This document shows, one piece after another, positions 18,101-31,911 of a stretch of DNA of 64,000 nucleotides. The number at the start of each line of letters is the position of its first letter. Position 1 is the stretch's first letter. The translations under genes and the position numbers were made by a program. This DNA is from Tyto alba (taxonomy: Eukaryota > Chordata > Aves > Strigiformes > Tytonidae): contig NW_024881313.1 in the NCBI RefSeq assembly GCF_018691265.1, positions 36,077,518 through 36,141,517 on the forward strand, read 5' to 3'. Under the pieces are notes generated by a model that worked only from the letters and a program-made list of their open reading frames with translations, was not told the DNA's origin and did not search any database.

Positions 18101-21100
18101 AGGAAAAAAAGTGCCAAAGGACTCCTGTTCCTTAACCCCCTCCAATGCAGAGGCTTGTTTTCTTCTTAAATTCAGCTTGAATTAATTTACATATTTCCTC
18201 ATTGGAAACAAAAGTCAGTAAATATGGTGCTTCAAACTGGTTCAAGGAATTAAAACAAGTTGTTGCTACAATAAGAAATCCAGGAGGCCAACAGCCACTG
18301 CCAATTATCCAAGTCAAGCTGCAGAATTAAATCACCACTTGATGTGGCGTTTCCTCCTGGTGACCAACCCTCTGAAAAGGCCATTACTCACCCCAGTGTG
18401 GTATCCTCCACCCCAGAGTAGCAAAACAGATTGGCAGCAAGCAGTCTGGGGACAACAACTCCGTTTCGGAGTTATTGTACCACAGAAGCAACTTCCAGCT
18501 TCCCCATTCCCCACCCCAGTCTGCTGGCATCATGTCACCCACTGCCACAGCACTGGGTAAACACAAATCCCTTTCTTTAGCATATGCTGCTGTCACCTGC
18601 AATATCTTCACATTAAGTCCTCCTTTAAAACCATCTTTAAGATTAAATAATTGCATTTAAAGCAATGGGGTGGGGGAAAGCAGAATGGTGCTCTCCTGCT
18701 TATTCTCATTGGGAGATGCTTGTAAACTTGCAAACTGAATGGCAAGAAGTTTGTTACTCCAGGATATAGGTATTGCCAAGTGTAACATTTTGAACGTACT
18801 TCCTATTAATGTGGTAATGACCATATCCTGAGCTGATACACTTGGAATAAATGGTGTGCCTCTGGCACAATTACTATACTGGAAACAGGAAGCAGCTTTA
18901 GGCTGTAGCGTAAACAGTAATTATATTACATTTTAAATAAAGTTACAGAAGGCTGGAGTAAACTTTTTCTTGCCAGTAGCTTAACAAATGCTACCATAGT
19001 TCCAGACGTTCCTGCTCTGTAGCTATCATCTTCCTCTTTAAAGTGTCCTAAAGCCCTTCTGCAAAATAGTGATTATGTTTTTATTTACCTCATATTTCAC
19101 AACTAGAGTGGGAAGAGGGTTTTGGACTTGCTCCAGTGCAAACCTGGATTCCCCACATCAGCCTTGAAAGGTTTCACAGCAGGGCAGAAATCCCTCCTCA
19201 TCTGCATTCCAAACTGGTTTAACTTCCCAGTTCAACCAAATGCTAATGTACCAGTTACACCAGATTAATGCCTCCAGGCTAGGGCTGGGCCATAGGCATT
19301 AGATGCTATATAACTACAACTGATCCCTGATACAACAAAATTACAGTCAAGTGTCCAGCTACAGGAGACTTGGGAACACAGGAAGGCAATGAGATGATGA
19401 TCCCCAGTTTCGAGTGCAGTGTTCCCACACACCTCAATTAATTTTTCCACAGGGCAGGGGGTGGGAACTACCAGAATTGTCTCCTAATGGTTTGTTCCCA
19501 GTATCAAAAAACCCTATATGAGTCCTTGAAATCCTGCTAAATGATCAGATCTGCCTTTACCCATAGCCCTCAATCCTTGGCACTGCCATATAGGGGATTT
19601 TGTTGCAGTGGCAACACTAAGGAAGAAAAACAAGACTTGCTGGTCCATAATGGAGAGCAGCATTATCAATAACCAGCTGCAACTATGCAATCCTGGCACA
19701 TGCAATAAAACTTCATATTGCAGACTTAAAAGAACTGCTGTTTGCAAGAAAAGCAATGACGCAGGTTAGGTTATTGCTTTCTAAACAAGCCTCTTAATAT
19801 TGTTTGGAAATCAAAAAGTATTCACTTGGCTTGTGTTCTAAAGTCTACGTTGAGAGCAAAACACAGGCCAATTTCTTAAGGCCACTTCAACCACGATACA
19901 AGTGACCTGAGCCAAGAGTGGCATCTCAGGACTTCTGTAGCCTAGCACTGAGAAGAAAACTGTCACATGAAGGGAGAAATGGAGATAAACCCCATTTATT
20001 ATGCCGTTGCTTCCAACCTGCTCAGATATGCCTTTAGGATGCAATTCTGGCTGTCAGCACAGCCATGAGTCATCTGCCCATTAGATGCAATTTACATCAA
20101 CTGTAACGATAAATTTTCATGGACTGAACTCTATAGTGCATAATTTGGCATAAGGAAGGAGTGGCTGGCCCTGCCAAGTTTCATTTAAAAGAAGAAAAGG
20201 TGCAAGCTACAAGAATTACTATTTTCTGGTAATGGCAATGAATAACTCAAAATATTTATACTGAATGCAACCAATTGCTGGAGCTGACATTGTTCTGAGT
20301 AATCTGCAAAATACTTCCAGGACAATACCTCTACGTACAGTTAAATATGAAGTAATTTATGACATTATACACCAAATGAGCACTGTTCATTCTCTACTAT
20401 CAAACATTACTCTCCCATCAATGATATGCTGTTGCCTATGTCACCTCTTTCATTTGCCTTATAAGCCAAGATACAAAAAGCTGGCTATATACAAAATCTT
20501 TACCATTTGAGACAGAGCTGCTAAATGGAAACTAGGCTTGGAGAGCACAAGCAGACTAGTATTTTTACACCCTCAAACGCTAGCACATTCAGTACTAACA
20601 TAGGAGAAGACGTTCAAGACAACAATATTAGAAGTGCTGTACATCAGAATGCTCCCTGTTCCACAAAGCTGTGTGTGCTAACATTTTCATGCCACAGGGT
20701 TGAGCCTGAAGTCCCAAACTCTCGGGTGAGATGCAATTACTGCCTGTTACAGTGCTGTACTTAATTCTGCAGAGCTGGACTTGGAAACATCTCCCAAAAC
20801 TTGAAGGTCTTCCAACAGCAGAGAGCTGGCAAAGCAGCTTCCATACTCCTCTTTCAAGACTCCCTGCTGAGGCAGGCATAAGCAGGGGGAGGAGAGGGCC
20901 AAGTCCACAGCTTGTTTCCTCCCTGCTCATCCACAGCCCTCTCAGCAGGCCCTTGCGGCCACTGGCAGCTGGGACCAGTGGCAGCAGCCAGGCTGCTATA
21001 AATTAGAGCTGGGGACTAGCCCAGCAACACACTTTATAGCTCAGGATCAAGGAAGCACAGCAACTGCTCCTACCCTCTTCTCTGAGCTGCTCTGCCAGCT

Positions 21101-24100
21101 GCTGGGCCATGGTGAAAGATCAGGGCCTCAATTCAGGACCTAAATGCCAACAGCGCAAGGCAACTCACGATTTACTCCGAGTCTCATAAACGATAGAGGC
21201 ATTTATAAAGCCCCAACTTCATTGGGGCTAGGTAGGTAGGAATGATTAATGGATTTTTCAACTGTCATTTTAAAGTCTGGAGAAAGTTAGATGAATAACC
21301 CAGTGTTATCAGGAACTTTAAAAAGTTCTGTTTGCTTCTTTTAAGCAGCATGAAGCAAGGCTTTGAAAGGCAGAAGTGACTGGCAGACTATGGCTTTGCT
21401 GAGGGGTGGGTAGACAACGCCTACTGGAAAGGATTGTCAGCTTCCAACAAGACAAGCTATACGATTACATCAAGTACTTGTTTTCCCCATGCCCGACCCT
21501 TAACATCCAGGCAGATCACATTCAGCACAGTGAAGAAACAGACATCTTCGGAGAGATAATTGCATCCAGTCTCCTGGCATAGGTAAACAGAAACCCCAGT
21601 AGGTGTCTGTGAGAAATTCATGTCCCACTGTACTTTATTTTAGCTAAAACATAAACACCTTTCAGAGGATCCATGATGCACTTCCTAGGTACAATTCCTC
21701 CTGATTTTTTGCCCTCAAAGCAGCAGTCTGCTTCTGCATCATTGAAGTAGAGGGTTTGGGGTCCAAGAAACCATGACTCAGAAGTTCGATTCATTTTAGG
21801 TTAAGTTGCTATGTCAGCTCAGGCAAGGGAGGGCTCACCAAAGCAAGCTGCAGGAGATCCTCCCGAAATTCTCTGTCATCTTAGTTATCTGAATAGCTCC
21901 AGGAGCTGGTAAGATGCTGAGACAGTAAAGAAAGACTCGCAGACCTTGGGCTAACTCGGTGGGAGTCCTCGACATGAAGCGAGACAGCAAACAGTGTGTC
22001 ACATCACTTGCTGTGTTCCTGTCACACAGTCACTGTTATCACAGTGCCTGCAACTTTCCTTTATCTCAGCAACTTACGTCCAGCTTATGCTTCTTGTTCC
22101 TGTGCCAACTTCGTCTTTGATGGTTTTGTGGTCTCATTAATTCTTTCTCTTCCTACGTGTTTACAAGCCTAATGATGGTTAAAGGGAGGTGTGGTTCAAT
22201 GACAGATCCTGTCTGCCTTGGACTTTACCTCCCATCCATCACTATGCCTCCAGCCCAGCAGCAGTGCTCAGGTAACTTCAATGGCACATCAGTGTGGGGG
22301 AAGTTGCTCCAGCTAAAACCAAAACTTTAAAAAAACCCTACAGTTTTCAGACAGATCAGCTCCTTCAGCCAGATAATAAAATGCTACAAACACTAGAACT
22401 AGCCCTCTTCTCCCAACAGGGAGACAATCTAATCATACCAACACTCACAGCCGCACTTTTTCCTCCTACAAAAGAGACCATCACTTCACATATTCACCCC
22501 AATGTACATCACTGCTGTAATATCAGTTTGTGGCAAGGAGAATTTGCCAAGCATCTAGGGCTTCTGACAAGCTTCAGCCCTTCGGCAGTCAATGCAAGAG
22601 AGAAGCTACATCTCTAACCTCGTACACCACTTCTTAAAGTTTCCCCTAGTCAGTGAGAACTTCAGTTTTTTCTCTTGTATCCCTCACATGGAAAGGGCCC
22701 TGCCCAGCAGGCTTTAAAATCAAGTTTTCGTACCATTGAACAGCAGCTAAAAACGCACCATGATTTCTTCCACAAATTCATCTATTCAGCCCTTCCATTT
22801 CCTGATCCTACTTCCTAAGGACTGGAGTGGGGACAAGGCACAAAACTCCTTTAACAGCTGCTGCATGAAAAGCAACACACAGAGCAAACTGTGGAGTCAC
22901 AAGGTCTGCCTCCTACCCCTGGAGACCCAGGCATTTTTGGGAGGCCTTACCTCAGTCAGTGGTAACAAAGGAAAATAGTCAAGTTATAACATGGCCTTAT
23001 TTCAATGTTTCATGTCAAATTATTTAACATGCAAGGAGGTGGGCATGTTTCATGTGGCAATACTAGTGAAGCACGCCACCATGCTGTGGTATCTCCTATA
23101 TGCTAAAGCATGTTCCCGGTGTGCTCACAAATTGGAATTTCCCCAAAACTACCACATGTAGATCTCCCCAGTTTGAGTACAAGATGGATGAGGTAGCAGA
23201 AGAAACAAAAAAAGCCACAGATTCACACATCTCCCTGCCTTAAACCTGCCATGATAGAGAAATGAAAGTTCATTCCAGTAAACACATAATCAACTCATGT
23301 TAAGTAAGGCCCAAAACTTTTGATATAGGGTTGCTCAAAAAGGTCATAATTTCCAAAAGGCAACAAGCCCCCCTGTTCTGGAGAAGCAGTATGTATATCT
23401 GCACACCCACAAGGTCCAAGGCATTCCCCTAAGCAGACAAGAGCTGTCCATATCTATGGAGCCACCCACAGCTCTTGCTCAGCAATGTTTGCAACATGAC
23501 ACAGAAGGAGAAATTCAAGACAACCAGGGCTCGCGAGAGACTTGCCAGCTTGACTTCCTTCTCCAAAATCTAGAAGACGACAGTTTTAAGCATGGTCAGC
23601 ATAGGAAGAGGAAAGATCTCCTTATTTCATCCAGCTATTCCTATAAAATGGAGAAAGCAGTTATAAAATTGGGTATCTGTACAATGAAAACAGTCCTCTT
23701 GGCACGCCCAGTCTAACCTGGTGATGCTTTCCAGGTTGCCATGAAATTATAGATTTCTCTGTGGCAGTTCCCTATGTGTTGTCCTAAATGTGTGTGGGTT
23801 TTGTCTCACTTTCTTCCTTGAAAGTATTAAGCTTTACTTTTTAATGTTAAAGTTCTAGAAGAACTCTGCAAGACGGCATATAATTTGATTTAATAAACAT
23901 GCAAAAAAAATTTGATGCGGCCTCGCAAAATTTTCAAGTGTGCTTAATATGTTACCACACAAATTTAGCAAGTGACCTTTTTATTATGCTTTAGCATAAG
24001 ACATGAATGAAGAGACTGCAGCAGTCTGAATAAATGCTTGAGGCATCTCCACGTACACAGCTTTTGGGATCTATGGAGGCCAGAAAATCTGCTGCATTGC

Positions 24101-27100
24101 AACAGGGGACAATCTTCAAAAGCCATCTTTTTGAAGTGGGTTATTCACTTGATGTATCATGGTAGAAAGGAAGAACACCGGTGATTTAAACAATTATTCT
24201 ACTGCTGGAGAGATGCTGCAAGAGCCTATACTGGGTGATCTTGCCCCAGTAATCCATACTAGATAAAAGCAGTAACACGAGAAGGATGTCACAAACAGAG
24301 TGGTTGTACATATGTGTGAATGGCACTTGGTTTGTTCAAAGCCAAGAGCTAAGAGAGCCTGTTACATTTTCAACTGATACAATTAATGTCGCAGAAAGTG
24401 AATGAACATTATTCCCCCTGGAAACACATCAAATCCAAATACTCCTGACAACTCAAGAATTGCTAGAAACCATGTTAGTTGAGTGTGCAACTCAGTCATG
24501 GATCACTGACCAAAACCTGTCATTTCTGTTGAACCTTTCAGAGATCACCCCAACCTCTGTTCTCCTGCCCTTCACGATATTTTTCCTGCTTCTCATCTCC
24601 ATATAACAAAGAGGGGAGAAAAAACTAAAAACTCACCTCCCTTTTAATGCGGTGCCATAGTGGTTGTACCAAGAAGTTGTTTTTTCCCTTGGGCTAAATT
24701 GAAGTTACTTTGAGTAACTGCAGGACACCCAGTGACAAAGTGCAGAGGCAGCACCTGGGTCCGAGGAGAATTATGTGGGGACAGAGACCTGAACACAACA
24801 GTCACACAGCAAGTGGCTTCAGGCATCACCCTGCAAGCTGCTATAGGGACCCTCGTAACACACAGAGCCCTGAGCACGGGGGCACTGACATCAGCCTGGA
24901 GCCACTGCAGGGCCCCCAGCACTCCTGCGCTTTCATCAGCTGGGATATTTACCATCAGAGTTTTAATTGCCAGGTTTTCAGGCTTCAGAGCAGAGACTGT
25001 CTTTATCCACTTCGAGGAAAACTGTCTCCACAGGAGCTATTGTTTCTGGCTGCCTGCGGATTTGGGATTTACATCTGGTTCATATTTTCTCTCTGCAACC
25101 ACAGGGAAACTTTTTTTTTTTTTCCTTTAAAAAAAAAAAAACACAATGAATTTCTGGATGATGCAGTGGAAGAAACAGCCACCAGGAGAACATGCTGCTT
25201 TGCCAAACCACCAGAATATGTGCCAGACTGGCTGCCATGTACGGAGTGGAGATTTGGTGGTCCTTGTGCACTCAAGGCTGCACAGCAAAGGGCTTATTTG
25301 AGGGAACAAATCACCCAGTACTATCTAGACCAGCATCTTTTCTTCTTTCCCACCAAGATACCCAAGAGTAACATTTCTATTGTTCTGGCTACTGTACTGT
25401 TTATAAATTAAAGCTTTAAAATTTGTATTAACTACTACTGAAGGTTATTTCTGCCCATCCCATACTCTAAGGGAGAAAAGACCCAAGTACACTTCTCTGA
25501 ATATAAAATTCCACTTCCCACAACTGAGCAATAGCTAGCTTTCAAATTACGAGTGGCCTGACTTAAAATCAAACTGGCAATTAGAGGTGAAATGCTCCAC
25601 ATCCTGTTATCCACTACTTAATCCTCCCCTACCAAACTTCAGTTCCAATATGAACTCCCAAAAACAAGATTATAGCACTGCGGAGAGGAGGGTTGTAAAG
25701 TTCTTCTACAGTATTACCACAGAAACAAAAAAAGTACAGTATTTGAGTCGTCAAAATTATCAGAGGCATACTGGAATCCAGTTTAACCACAATACCTGCC
25801 AGCACAGTTATCAATGCATTAATCAGCTACATGAAAATTACGCTTGAATCCTGTAGGACAGCTGAGTTCTGCCAAAATATATCCATCAGCTCCTTCATCA
25901 TAAATCCAAAACTCACTACAGGAGGAGCACTCCTGAAAAACTCCACACACCAGTGTTGGTGATGTGTATGTGCTCACAGACAGACATCCTTTTTGCAGAA
26001 ATTTTCTCATAATACAGGTAGAAGCAGCAGACAATTAAACTTTGATCCTGTGGCAAAGCCATCATAAGGTCCAAAAAATAAGGTAATATATTTTTCATAA
26101 ACCCATGGCAAGAATATTGTTTCCAGGGTCTCTTCAAAGCAAATTTCCAACAGCTGCCACAGCATCCTGCTGCCCCATGCTTGGAAAACTGATTTTGAAG
26201 AGACACCAAAAAAATCCCCAAAGCATCCTGTATGGGGCCACAAGCTGATCTAACTCAGCATATCAAATGTGCTGTTGCACTTCTTGCCCCCTAAGTAGTT
26301 GAGCAGCAAGCAAATTAATAGCTGGATCACTGCCATGCCAATATTTCAAGTGTATGTAAACCTAAACCACTTCCTAGGCTTTTTTTGTTTTTTACAAAAA
26401 AAACATGTGAGTATCACATTTATTATGCTGCAATAGGAGATTCTGATTATATTTGAGCAGCGTATCATTTCACCTGGACTAACTGAAATATTCAGTTACA
26501 CAACAGCTAATCATGAATAGAAGATAAGCTCAGAGATAAAAATAGGGAGAAAGACAGAGAGACCTTGTAACAGTTAATCAGCACGATTCATTTGTCAGAC
26601 TGGCATAAAGAGCACCACATGAAAAAGCCTGAACTTCCCTGCAACAAGTCTTTTTAGGCAATAAAACCTCTAGGGTTGGTTTCGCTTTAGTTTTATTTCC
26701 AAGTCATTCAAACTCCTGCTAATCCCCAAATACACAGAGGAATCAGAGTCCAAATGGGGAAGAGGTGCAACATACCCTGTGTGTCACCCAGACAAGATTA
26801 GCCCAGGAGCAACCCTCGCAGCATGTCAGTCTTGCTTGACTTCCATAACAACATGTGTCCGAGCAAATTCCTGCAGGACAGCTTCAGCCGAAGGTTTCTG
26901 AGTCTGGCCCTCCATCCTCAGCACGCTGGCTGCTGCCCAGGTTTTTAACTCATTTAACATGAGCCGGATCACTGGGATTTCAAACTGTCATTGGGATCAC
27001 TGTGCTACAGAGAAAACTGCAATGGGAACGGCAGCACCTGGCACAGGAGGGACAGGCACATGGCAATCAAGGCAGAGAGCTGCCAACTCTGAGATACGGG

Positions 27101-30100
27101 AGGCAGTGGTGATTTTGGAGGATGATAGGGATCATTCGTAATCTTTAGCTTGGTATAGAGTGTTTCATGAAAATAAAACTGATTCTGCCTTCTCCTTTGT
27201 CTTTTCCATAAGTTCTCACACTCTGTTCCCAACAGCCCTTGCAAGATGAATGCAAAGAAAATATCACTTTGGACAATGTGGGAGACTCAAGCATTTCTTG
27301 CTGAACAGTGGCATCTATTCAAGTCTCAGCCTTGCTCTGGCTGTTAATTAGGCAAGTAAACAAAAAAAATTATAAATTTAAGCCTTCACTAGATATTTGG
27401 CTTTCTAATCTCCTCTAGAGAATACTGTCAAACTACTCTGCTGTCCAAAGCAGGGATTTACACTTCCACGCAAAGCCAGCTCCCCAAACCTTAATTGGAA
27501 GTGGCATTAAGTTCAAGACAGGTTTATGCAGAGTAAGATTCAGCAGCAGCAGAATTTCATCAAGCTAGTCTTCCACATGCTAACCTAATTTACCCATTTA
27601 AGATTATGCATAATTTAGAAGTATCGAGCAGCTCCACTGTCAAACACATATTCTCTGATCTCACTGATGATTTACAACAATAACAAGCTATCCCTGCTTC
27701 AGGTCAACCCATAAAATTACATTTGGGTCCAGACAGTCACCCTTCAGGCTCTGCCACCAGCCCAGTTGGTCCAACATCAGATGTGCTAATTACATTCATT
27801 TCACCCATACTGTGTCTCTATCAAGTCATTTTCTCCTAGGTGTAATACAGAGTTGGGATATTTTAGTGTAACCAGCTGAACACCAGCTGCTGGGTGGCTG
27901 CTTGCTTTGGGTTGGTTGTTCCAGGTCTAATCAAAGCCCTTCAATTTTGACCCTTCACAGCTGATCTTAATTTGGCCTGAAGTTCACCAACTGCAGCTGC
28001 CCCACATTGCAGACATAATATTCAGCCTTTCAGCCATCACCTGATGCCATTTCCTTTAGAGCCAGATACTTCAAGCTGACCCAGGGGACCAAAGTTTAGT
28101 TATTTTAAACACTTCCTCTCAGAGCATCTCTGGCACAACTGCAAGATTTCCACCTGCCTTTCCCATCAGGCATGACCAATATTATGACCCCTAGCATTAA
28201 GCAAAATGGGAGAACCATACAGATATTCCTATGTGCAAGGAAACGTCCCATCTGCACTACAACTTTGAACTGTGTTTATCTCAGCAGTGTATACACATCT
28301 GGATAAAATGCAAGACAGCAAGATTAACTCCATTAAGGACGCATGTTTCATCCCTCAAAGGCATATAAGCTTGCTTTCTGCCAACAGTTAAAAACCCATC
28401 CTTTGCATCACAGGTAGGAAACTACACAGCTCTCCTCCTGTATCATAACTATTGCCACTTCTCCAAGTTTCCCAGACCACCGTGCCCCAGTACAATGAAG
28501 TAACCTAAATGCTTTTCTTCTGATAAAACAGCATGCAATTACTGGAGCAGCCCCAAAACGTAGGGATGCAACACACGCAAAGTAGCTGATGCACAACCGC
28601 AACCTTAAACTGCTGCAATGACACAGCTTTGATTTCTTTGCTGAAGTTCTCTAAATATGGGCAAAATGCTTCAACGAGCAGGACTAGAATGGTCACAGCG
28701 GGTTTGGTTCAGTTCGCTTTGAATGATTCAATATGAATCACATTTTCTTCAGACCAAGCAGTTTGAACTTTCTGTGAACGTCGATATTTTTGCTGAGTGC
28801 AGTGAAAATATAAAACCACACACATGAATATATCTTCTATAATCTTTGCCACAGTTACTGGTTTTGCTGCTTCACTACAGTAAATCAAATGGAGCACCAT
28901 CTCCTTCAATACAGAAATCACTATGTGACATGTCCAGAAAAAACTCAAATTTAACTGGTTACTGTTGCTTTAACATATATATATTTCAGTTTCACTAGAC
29001 CAGAAGATGAACTAAATCAGCCAAGTAAATCAATTGCAAGTCACAGATGAACATGGTTTTGTCAATTATTTATGGCAAGGGTGAAAAATTACCATGTACT
29101 CAGCAAGTAAGCTGGTTTGTTACTTCACTTAAAATTTGCAGAGCCGCCTCAAGTCTTATCTCTAAAAAAACAAAGGTAAGCAACCAGCTATGAAATCAAA
29201 ACTGTCTTCAATGAAAACAAACATTCCTGCTAAATGAGAATTTTAATGGACATTGGAAACCGAAATTTGAGACTACAGGGAAAATAATTCCACCAGAATT
29301 GTTTCCAACTATTTCTTTCTTTTTAACCCAAAACAACCTACAAAAAAAACAGTTTGACTAAAAATATGAAAACTTCTTGCATTTTCTAATTAAAATAATA
29401 TTCTGGCAAAAAGAGTTACCTCTTCTTATGCAGCTAACATAAGAGGACAGAAACTTACTCCAACACAGCAGCAGCAATGCCTATAATGGCATTGTACCAG
29501 AAGACAGCCAAGCTCACAAAATTCCCAAGAAAGAAGAGGCTGTTGTTCTCAGCAGCAGTCTGTGGCTGGGATGATGTATATTACCCACAAGCAGTATATT
29601 CTATTTTCAGCACATATTTAGGATTGCAAATCTCATTCTTTTTAAACGACAGAACATATTTAGTATCCTCTTTTCCTGAACTACACCACACCTTGACAGC
29701 AGGAGAGAGGAAAACATGATTTAAAAATATCTCCCAAATGACACAGCAGCACAGAAACCCACACATTTCAGTGATCAATCAAATCACAGGACATTAGTTA
29801 GCTGGTTTTGCCTACAGAAGAAGCTTTTCCACTAATTTTGCTTCCTTTTTTTTTTTTTTAAATGAAAATACCCAAATTGAAATTTCATGGTGTTGATCTT
29901 GCAGCTAGCCTTAAAAAAAAACAAAGAACAGGGCTTGAAGGGCTCCTTATTAAGTTGCTCAACACTTCTTATGCAGTGCTCTCAGTGATTTGTAGCTCTG
30001 CAAGAAACAAAACCAGCTGAAGTTTTCAAGCTCCAGCAACTACACTTCACAGCTGAACGTTAATTTTTAGAAAGAGCTTCTCTGTATCAGAACTTTCAAC

Positions 30101-30315
30101 ATCCCAAGATTTACCCAAATTTGGCCTAGTCATAGTATTTCCTAAAGAAGCAGCAACTATATAGACATTTGAATTCTAAGCTTTGATTAAGCTCTCACCT
30201 TGGCTTTCCTCTTTCCATGCCCTCATAGCTCCACGTGGGATGAGACTGCATGGGCTCAGCTACTCCGTTTCAGTGACACTCATGTCAGGGCAAAGATGCA
30301 AAAAATGAAAGATAC
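15177..30315 (-). other. OXSR1 intron 4 (15139 bp)
   Basis: This is the largest complete intron in the window, with donor GTATCTTTC and acceptor CTGCAG. It contains A tracts at 15407-15421 and 16331-16347, a T tract and A tract back to back at 25111-25141, and a T tract at 29846-29859. The longest open frame of the window (24710-25411, plus strand) lies here but shows no protein family and runs through the T/A tracts. I could not identify a mobile element or RNA gene. Confidence 0.9.
25111..25141. repeat. Inverted T13/A13 tracts
   Basis: Thirteen T (25111-25123) and thirteen A (25129-25141) are separated by five bases, a perfect hairpin-forming pair in principle. Confidence 0.9.
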
Positions 30316-30457
30316 CTGTGGATTTGTCCGTTTTTATGAAGGTAGTCCAGCCCCTCCAGCACCTCCTTAAGGATTGTGGCTATACAGGGTTCATCCAGGA
30401 CACCAGTCTTGTGTTCTCCTTTGGCCACAATGTGCTTTATAATATCCAAAACAGAGC
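30316..30457 (-). CDS. OXSR1: OXSR1 exon 4: helices D and E up to the HR of the HRD motif
   Basis: This 142-bp exon supplies the last two bases of Gly98, 46 full codons (Ser99 to His144) and the first two bases of Arg145. It starts [18 protein letters not shown] and ends EYLH-like with [11 protein letters not shown], just before the catalytic loop. The acceptor is TTTTTCTAG and the donor is CACAG followed by [15 protein letters not shown] is OXSR1-type; STK39 has KYIVNRGEHK. The stretch [19 protein letters not shown] differs from the human OXSR1 that I recall (DES-T-IATILREVLEGLE) at several places, and its Lys128 and Asp135 match STK39. The exon is intact and in frame. Confidence 0.95.
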
Positions 30458-31756
30458 CTAGAAAAAAAGAGTTAAACACATTAGTTTAATCTAGAAGATC
30501 CAATTCACAGCTAAGTGTACTTCATAATCACTTAATATACAAGTCCAAGGAATTAATTGGGAGAGCAAGCGATGATGGTCAGGATCAAAGTCAGTAGCTG
30601 AAGCCTTTGCTGCAGGAAAGCAGAGGCAGCAGTGCATGCCTCCTACATGAACCTTGAAGGGGGTGCAGATCCTCAAGGTGGGCTGTAAAATCCCTGTCAT
30701 CACAAGGAACTGAAGTTATTTGAAGAAGGCAAAATGTGAAGCGTACATACACGGAATTCTTGGAAGGCTTTTAAGTAGATACTGGTGCTACAGCTGTTTT
30801 AGTATTGAGTACTGGAGAAGCAAGAGGGTGCTGCCAGGACTCACAAGCCAAAGGCAACAGGCCTGATAAAATTAGACTCTCTTTTTCAACTCCTACAAGC
30901 TCTATGCAGAGGGACTGCAAAAAAAAAATATAATTTAATCTGTTAAGACATCACCCTAACAGAAAAAAAGTGGAAATAATTAAATAGAGACAAACAAGGC
31001 TGAATTCTGACAATAAGTCACTTCTTCACTGTGTGCAAAACTGGAATAACTTAGATCCTTCCCTAGAAACATCATGCTTAGTCTCTCTCCCAACCATGGT
31101 GTGAATTACATCATCTTGCGTGACAAACCACACTTTATGGAGCAAAGCACCTCTTTGAATTGCACCCAGGAATAAACAGAATCAATGACTAGTAAAACGC
31201 TTCTTGTGCAAGGCCCTGTTTTCATGATATATTTGGTACTGTATTCTTTGTATTTGCATCTGGAATCAAGACAGTCTTCTCAGAACTATACTTTTATTGC
31301 TCCAGTGTGGGATGCCTAAGCCTGTTTTCCAGACCTCTGCTATTTAGCCCCTTCAAACTTGGGTTTCTATGGTTTAATGACTGGACAGTCGACAAGTAGA
31401 ATTTTTACAGCTACGGGCACAAAGCAGTGTCAGCGGTACTGGGAAGTTCTTAAAGAATGAGAAAAGCAGGCACAACTGCAAAGCACAAATTCCAGCTTTG
31501 TCTTTGAACAGCAAGCTTATAGGGAAAGAACATCTCAGTACTAACTCAGCTAGTTTAGAAAAGCTGAGTGAAAAGTTGTAGAAAAGTTTAGAGAAGTTCA
31601 TTCTTGCAGTCAAAACACCATACAAGAAAACATCTTTTTTGTATCTGAAGAACAGTGAAAGCCGAGAAACTTACTCTCATGAGTTTGATCAATAGGGAAA
31701 TTACAAGTTCCACCGTGTAAACTTCTGAAGTAAGCAGAAAAATACAGGGGATATTT

Positions 31757-31911
31757 TTGGGTTTGTTGTTTTTTTGTTTGTTTAGGTTTTTTTTTTTGGG
31801 GGGGGGGGGCACGTTTGAGTTTTTGAGTTGTATTGTTTTTTTGGGGTTGGGTTGGTTTTTTTTGTTGTTTTTTTGTTTGTTTGTTTGTTTGGTTTGTTTT
31901 TACTTGGGGGA
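31757..31911 (+). repeat. T/G-rich low-complexity region with G12
   Basis: It consists of T runs, a run of 12 G at 31798-31809, and TTTG units near 31872-31891. It is simple-sequence DNA; the open frames in it are artefacts of composition. Confidence 0.9.

Noticed and set aside
24710..25411. Longest open frame in the window (233 codons, plus strand) as a gene
   Set aside because: It has no recognisable domain. It runs through T and A homopolymers giving poly-Phe and poly-Lys, overlaps other open frames on both strands, and lies inside intron 4.
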